Source: Struthio camelus | Taxonomy: Eukaryota; Chordata; Aves; Struthioniformes; Struthionidae | Assembly: GCF_040807025.1 (NCBI RefSeq) | Contig: NC_090945.1 | Coordinates: 75,341,088 to 75,405,087, forward strand | Direction of reading: 5' to 3' | DNA: 64,000 nucleotides | In this document: positions 60,420 to 64,000 of the stretch, piece by piece | How the letters are laid out: each line of letters opens with the position of its first letter | Position numbering within the stretch: position 1 is the first letter of the stretch | The notes under the pieces: generated by a model | Told to the model about the DNA's origin: nothing | The model's database searches: none | What the model saw: the letters and a program-made list of their open reading frames with translations, nothing else | Position numbers and translations under genes: made by a program

Positions 60420-63400
60420 CTGTTCAAACAGGTACACAAGGAATGTAAAGTTTATCTTGACACAGTTTTAAGTGTCTACATTAAGGAAAAAAGATCACAA
60501 CAAAGATATGATTGCACATGGATTTCAGGTGTATCAGTGAACTGACAATAGTACCATCAAATCAGGTAAGTCATTTTAGGAGAGTATATATGGGAGAAGA
60601 AAAGCCTTCAGACACAGGCCAGTAGAGGAAATACAAGCTGGGAAGTGATTTGTTATCACTTTTAATTTCAGTCTGTTACTCAGAAATAAAGATGTTGCTT
60701 AAAAGAACAAAACAAACCCCTCATTGACTCTAGGGGACCATTTCAGTAGCTTTATATGTAAAGAAATAAAAGATTAATGGAAGGAAGAGCAATGTATTCT
60801 CTTTGAGGGAAAAGATAGTTTTCCGGGTAAAGTGACTCATTACAGACATTATACAGAGTCTATTTGACTTGGACACTTTCACCCACAGCCCAGAAACCTG
60901 AACTGAATGCTCAGTTTGCATGAGCTTAGGTAAGTTACTTAACTTGATATGTCAGTTATGTAAAAGTTTGGGAAGATGAACTATTGAAACTTCCTTCTCC
61001 TGCTTGGAACCAGACTGGACTATTCTGATTCCAAATAATTCACTACGGCAAATAATTCTGCTGAACCAAGTGGCCTGCTGGTGTACTGAAGCATTGCTCA
61101 GTCCAGTCTGGAGATTGTAAATGCTTTGGGATAGAAATATTATATTTTTTTTGTAATTCTAAAACATAGCTCTATGAGGCTCTTTCATTTTAGCATAATA
61201 CAGAAGAGGACATAGCTGAATTAGTGCACTGAGAGGGAAGTGAATGGAGTGTTTTCCTTTGCTTAAACTTAAACTAGGATTTCTGTTCCCTATAATGTGG
61301 CATCTTAAAAAGGAATGAGCCAGATAATCTTTTCTAAATTGTGGCATGCCAGCAGTAATAAAGAAGGAACCTGTTATAATAGGCAAAATGCCTTATGTAT
61401 TCATACTCCTCAGGAAAAAAGTGTATAAACTGTTTCACCCAAATGGGCAATACAACTTGGCACAATACCAGTAATATCAGCTCTACTCAAGGATATCTCA
61501 GTATCTAATGGCATTTGAAAGCTGTATTTGTAATCAAAGCAAATTCCTTTTGTCTGCCAATACTGGCTGATCTATTTAATAATGCTCATGAGAGCCAGGT
61601 CTTTAACGTTAATAAATTACATAAGGGTTGCATTGCTACATGTGCTTTAAAATTATGAGTTGTTTCCAAGGAAACATATCTGCATATCGAATTTATTCAG
61701 CCTTAGAGATACAGAGTATTTTTGGATTTAGCCACAGAGAAAAGCATGTTATCCTAACCAGGAACTAGCTGCTTACTAGCCTTATTCATGCTAAGAAGTG
61801 CTATAGTGAGTGCCAGTTTCAGTGAGACAACATTACTTGGTGGCAGAAGCAAATTCGGAATTTCTAAAAATCTGAGAACCATCTTCATTAATATGTTTTT
61901 CAGATCATCTACAAAAAAAAGTTCATTCAAGAAAGATCTTCTGGTTAAATGCACTTTCTCTGCTCCCTACATACCAAATAAAACCCATCACAACCAAAAA
62001 TACACATCAACTCCAACATTTTTAAGCAGCAGTACACATGTTAGATAGAATTCAAGCTTCTTTAATTGTCACTTATTACTTTAGTTACAGGAGAGTGAGT
62101 GTGCATTTAGAGCCCTAGTTTAGCACCCTGTTTTGCTGGATACTGTACAACCCTAGAACCACAAGAAGGTGCTTGCTCCTAAGAGCTTACAATCCACGCA
62201 TAAGGGAAGAAGATACGAACGTGTTCAAACAAATGGTGAGGCAGATGCTCACTATGGAAGAATACTTGCTTGGTATGAAAACTGCTAGTTACAGCATCTT
62301 GGCAGCTAACTATTGTCAATTTTTTTGTAAGCAATTATGGCAAACAAGAATTTTAAGAAGGAACTTGAGTGATGAAAGTAAGGTAGTTTCACAGATGTTA
62401 GCAAAGGGTCTCTCCAACAGGAAAACATGCATGGAAGAAAGCAATGAAATACCTTTTGAAAAAGCTATTGAATGGATTATAAACACCAGAATCATGATCC
62501 AGTTTAAAGGAGGAGCTGGCATAACAGAGAGATGATACTCTTTTGGGCACAGGTTATGAAGAACTTTCAAAGGGCTCCTGTTCGTGGGCCTTCTCTTTGC
62601 AAATACAGACTTGGAGTATAAGGCTTAGTCCTGTGTATGATGAATGGGAAGACTCGTGGTAGTCATGACAATGAACAAGACTGCAAATTGTCCTTTTTGT
62701 GTTTTACACTATAGGGATTAATTCAATTCATTCAGCAGAGCTGTGCAGTTGTGGAAAATTATTTATATTGATACATGCTCGCAGCTCTACAGCTCTTAAA
62801 AAGCAAATTCAAATCTACTAATATTTCACATTTAGGAAATTGAAGTCTACTAATACTGGATATGTTGCAGATGTGCACCAAAAGAAATAGCTACCAAAAC
62901 AGCTATTGCAGTAGGCAATAGGCTTCAACCTATTCAGTGGAATAGGTTCAACTTCAACCTATTGCAGTAAAATCCCAAATAGTTAAACCTATCAGAAGTC
63001 TTTTGCAGGAAAGAGAGAATAATTTTGCAGCAGGTTCTGTTATAATCTTTCAGACAAGGATAATATAGCTACTTCTGTACCAGATAAAAGGTTATCTAGA
63101 ATTACTTTGACAAAAATAAAACATATATAGCCATGTATTTCATAGGCAGTGCACCAGAATATTGAATTTCCAGTCATTTTATAATAATAATCTCCTTTCT
63201 TAGATGAAAATTAGTTTAAATAAAGTACACTGAGACAGTTTTTTGAGAGTTTAGATTTTGTCCACTACATTGTCCATTATAGATACATTATTTCCTCCTT
63301 TTTCTGTAAGCTGCTATCAAAATAAATAAACATAAAAATGGCACAAACTAAGAAGCAAAAAAGGGAGACAGAATTAGCAATTACAAGTCCCATAGAAAAT

Positions 63401-64000
63401 TCCCATGAGTAAAGAAATAAGATATATTGTCTGTAAGCACTAGTAATGAAAATAAAAGCAGAAACTTACAGAACCTGGGAGTTAGATGACTTTATGATAT
63501 GACGGCCAACTCCTGTTAGGCTCTTACTCCAAGAACTTTTATGCTATTTGAAATCTTACTTTGTAATCATTAGACATACTGGCAAATTTGAACGTGATAT
63601 TGGAACATATTAAATAATATGATTTAATGAAGTCAAAGATCACATTTCTAATGTTTATTAACCTAGAAAGCACAATGAATGGACATGAACCACATCTGTC
63701 AACACATTTAGGAGAAAATCCCCTTAAAGAAATGGAAGAAGAGTAGAAATATCTCACAATAATGGAACCATATATACTGTCATGGGGATATCATGTACCA
63801 GCAAGTCTAGAAAATGGCTAAGTTGCCCGTGGTGATGACATGACCATGGGTTTGAAAACTCCACTGCCTCTTCTGCATAGCAATTAGTGTGGCTGAGATG
63901 AAAACTTTTCTGCATTTAGATAAACAGCTGTCACTTTAAATATATACTGTATGATTCTTTCTACTGTGTTTGCCTCCAGCTGTGTGATTTTGGTCATGAT
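60420..64000. other. ACOX3: Upstream ACOX3 intron
   Basis: The exon before 60419 should end with the KKLGQNGLDNG codons, and I cannot find it here, so the whole stretch is presumably intron. A 120-codon plus-strand frame (62173-62535) starts next to AAGAGCTTACAATCC, a phrase typical of old amniote repeats. A weak ACOX3-exon-like relic lies near 61770-61830. Confidence 0.5.
62903..62968. repeat. Local nested repeats with a 9-bp inverted repeat
   Basis: AACCTATTC (62927-62935) and GAATAGGTT (62940-62948) are inverted copies around an AGTG loop. CTTCAACCTATT is repeated directly on both sides, and CTATTGCAGTA occurs at each end. The arrangement suggests local template switching in the upstream ACOX3 intron. 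Confidence 0.8.

Noticed and set aside
62173-62535. 120-codon plus-strand frame in the upstream ACOX3 intron
   Set aside because: Begins beside AAGAGCTTACAATCC, typical of old repeats, runs opposite to ACOX3 and shows no known protein motif.

Overview
The window looks like a piece of an avian (sauropsid) nuclear chromosome. It is AT-rich and gene-poor, with introns. It carries CR1 LINE sequence of several ages, including a fairly young antisense copy of the type that is abundant in birds, with the FADD reverse-transcriptase motif and an AATCACAGAATGG 3' end. No prokaryotic, organellar or viral gene organisation is visible.

One protein-coding gene can be supported firmly: the 3' part of ACOX3 (peroxisomal acyl-CoA oxidase 3, the pristanoyl-CoA oxidase), on the minus strand. 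Eleven coding exons lie between 60419 and 39173. All have GT-AG borders, their phases fit together, and they encode 440 uninterrupted residues after a split glycine codon. They cover the end of the middle domain and the whole C-terminal part of the enzyme, including [23 protein letters not shown] and CTYEGDN, and end in the peroxisomal targeting tripeptide SRL. The first part of the protein and the promoter lie beyond position 64000.

Layout. 1-19400: intergenic, with a CR1 3' end at 1393-1560. 19418-19495: a broken duplicate of the penultimate ACOX3 exon, about 29 kb downstream of the original, same orientation, with intron-flank homology. 19550-39000: intergenic, with an isolated CpG-rich segment (21270-21480), several decayed old repeats and a long decayed antisense CR1-type LINE (32140-33900). 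39173-48290: terminal ACOX3 exon and a 9.0 kb last intron. That intron holds the young CR1 (40140-41130), a decayed plus-strand CR1 tail (42990-43505) and an unexplained run of exon-like open segments on the minus strand (about 45189-46118). 48291-60419: the other ten exons, in introns of 0.5-2.8 kb. 60420-64000: upstream ACOX3 intron, with a weak relic resembling another ACOX3 exon near 61.8 kb.

The points most worth checking are the duplicated and degraded ACOX3 exon, which suggests a lost tandem ACOX3 copy, and the candidate nested coding segments inside the last ACOX3 intron. I see no clear evidence of a wholly new biological system.
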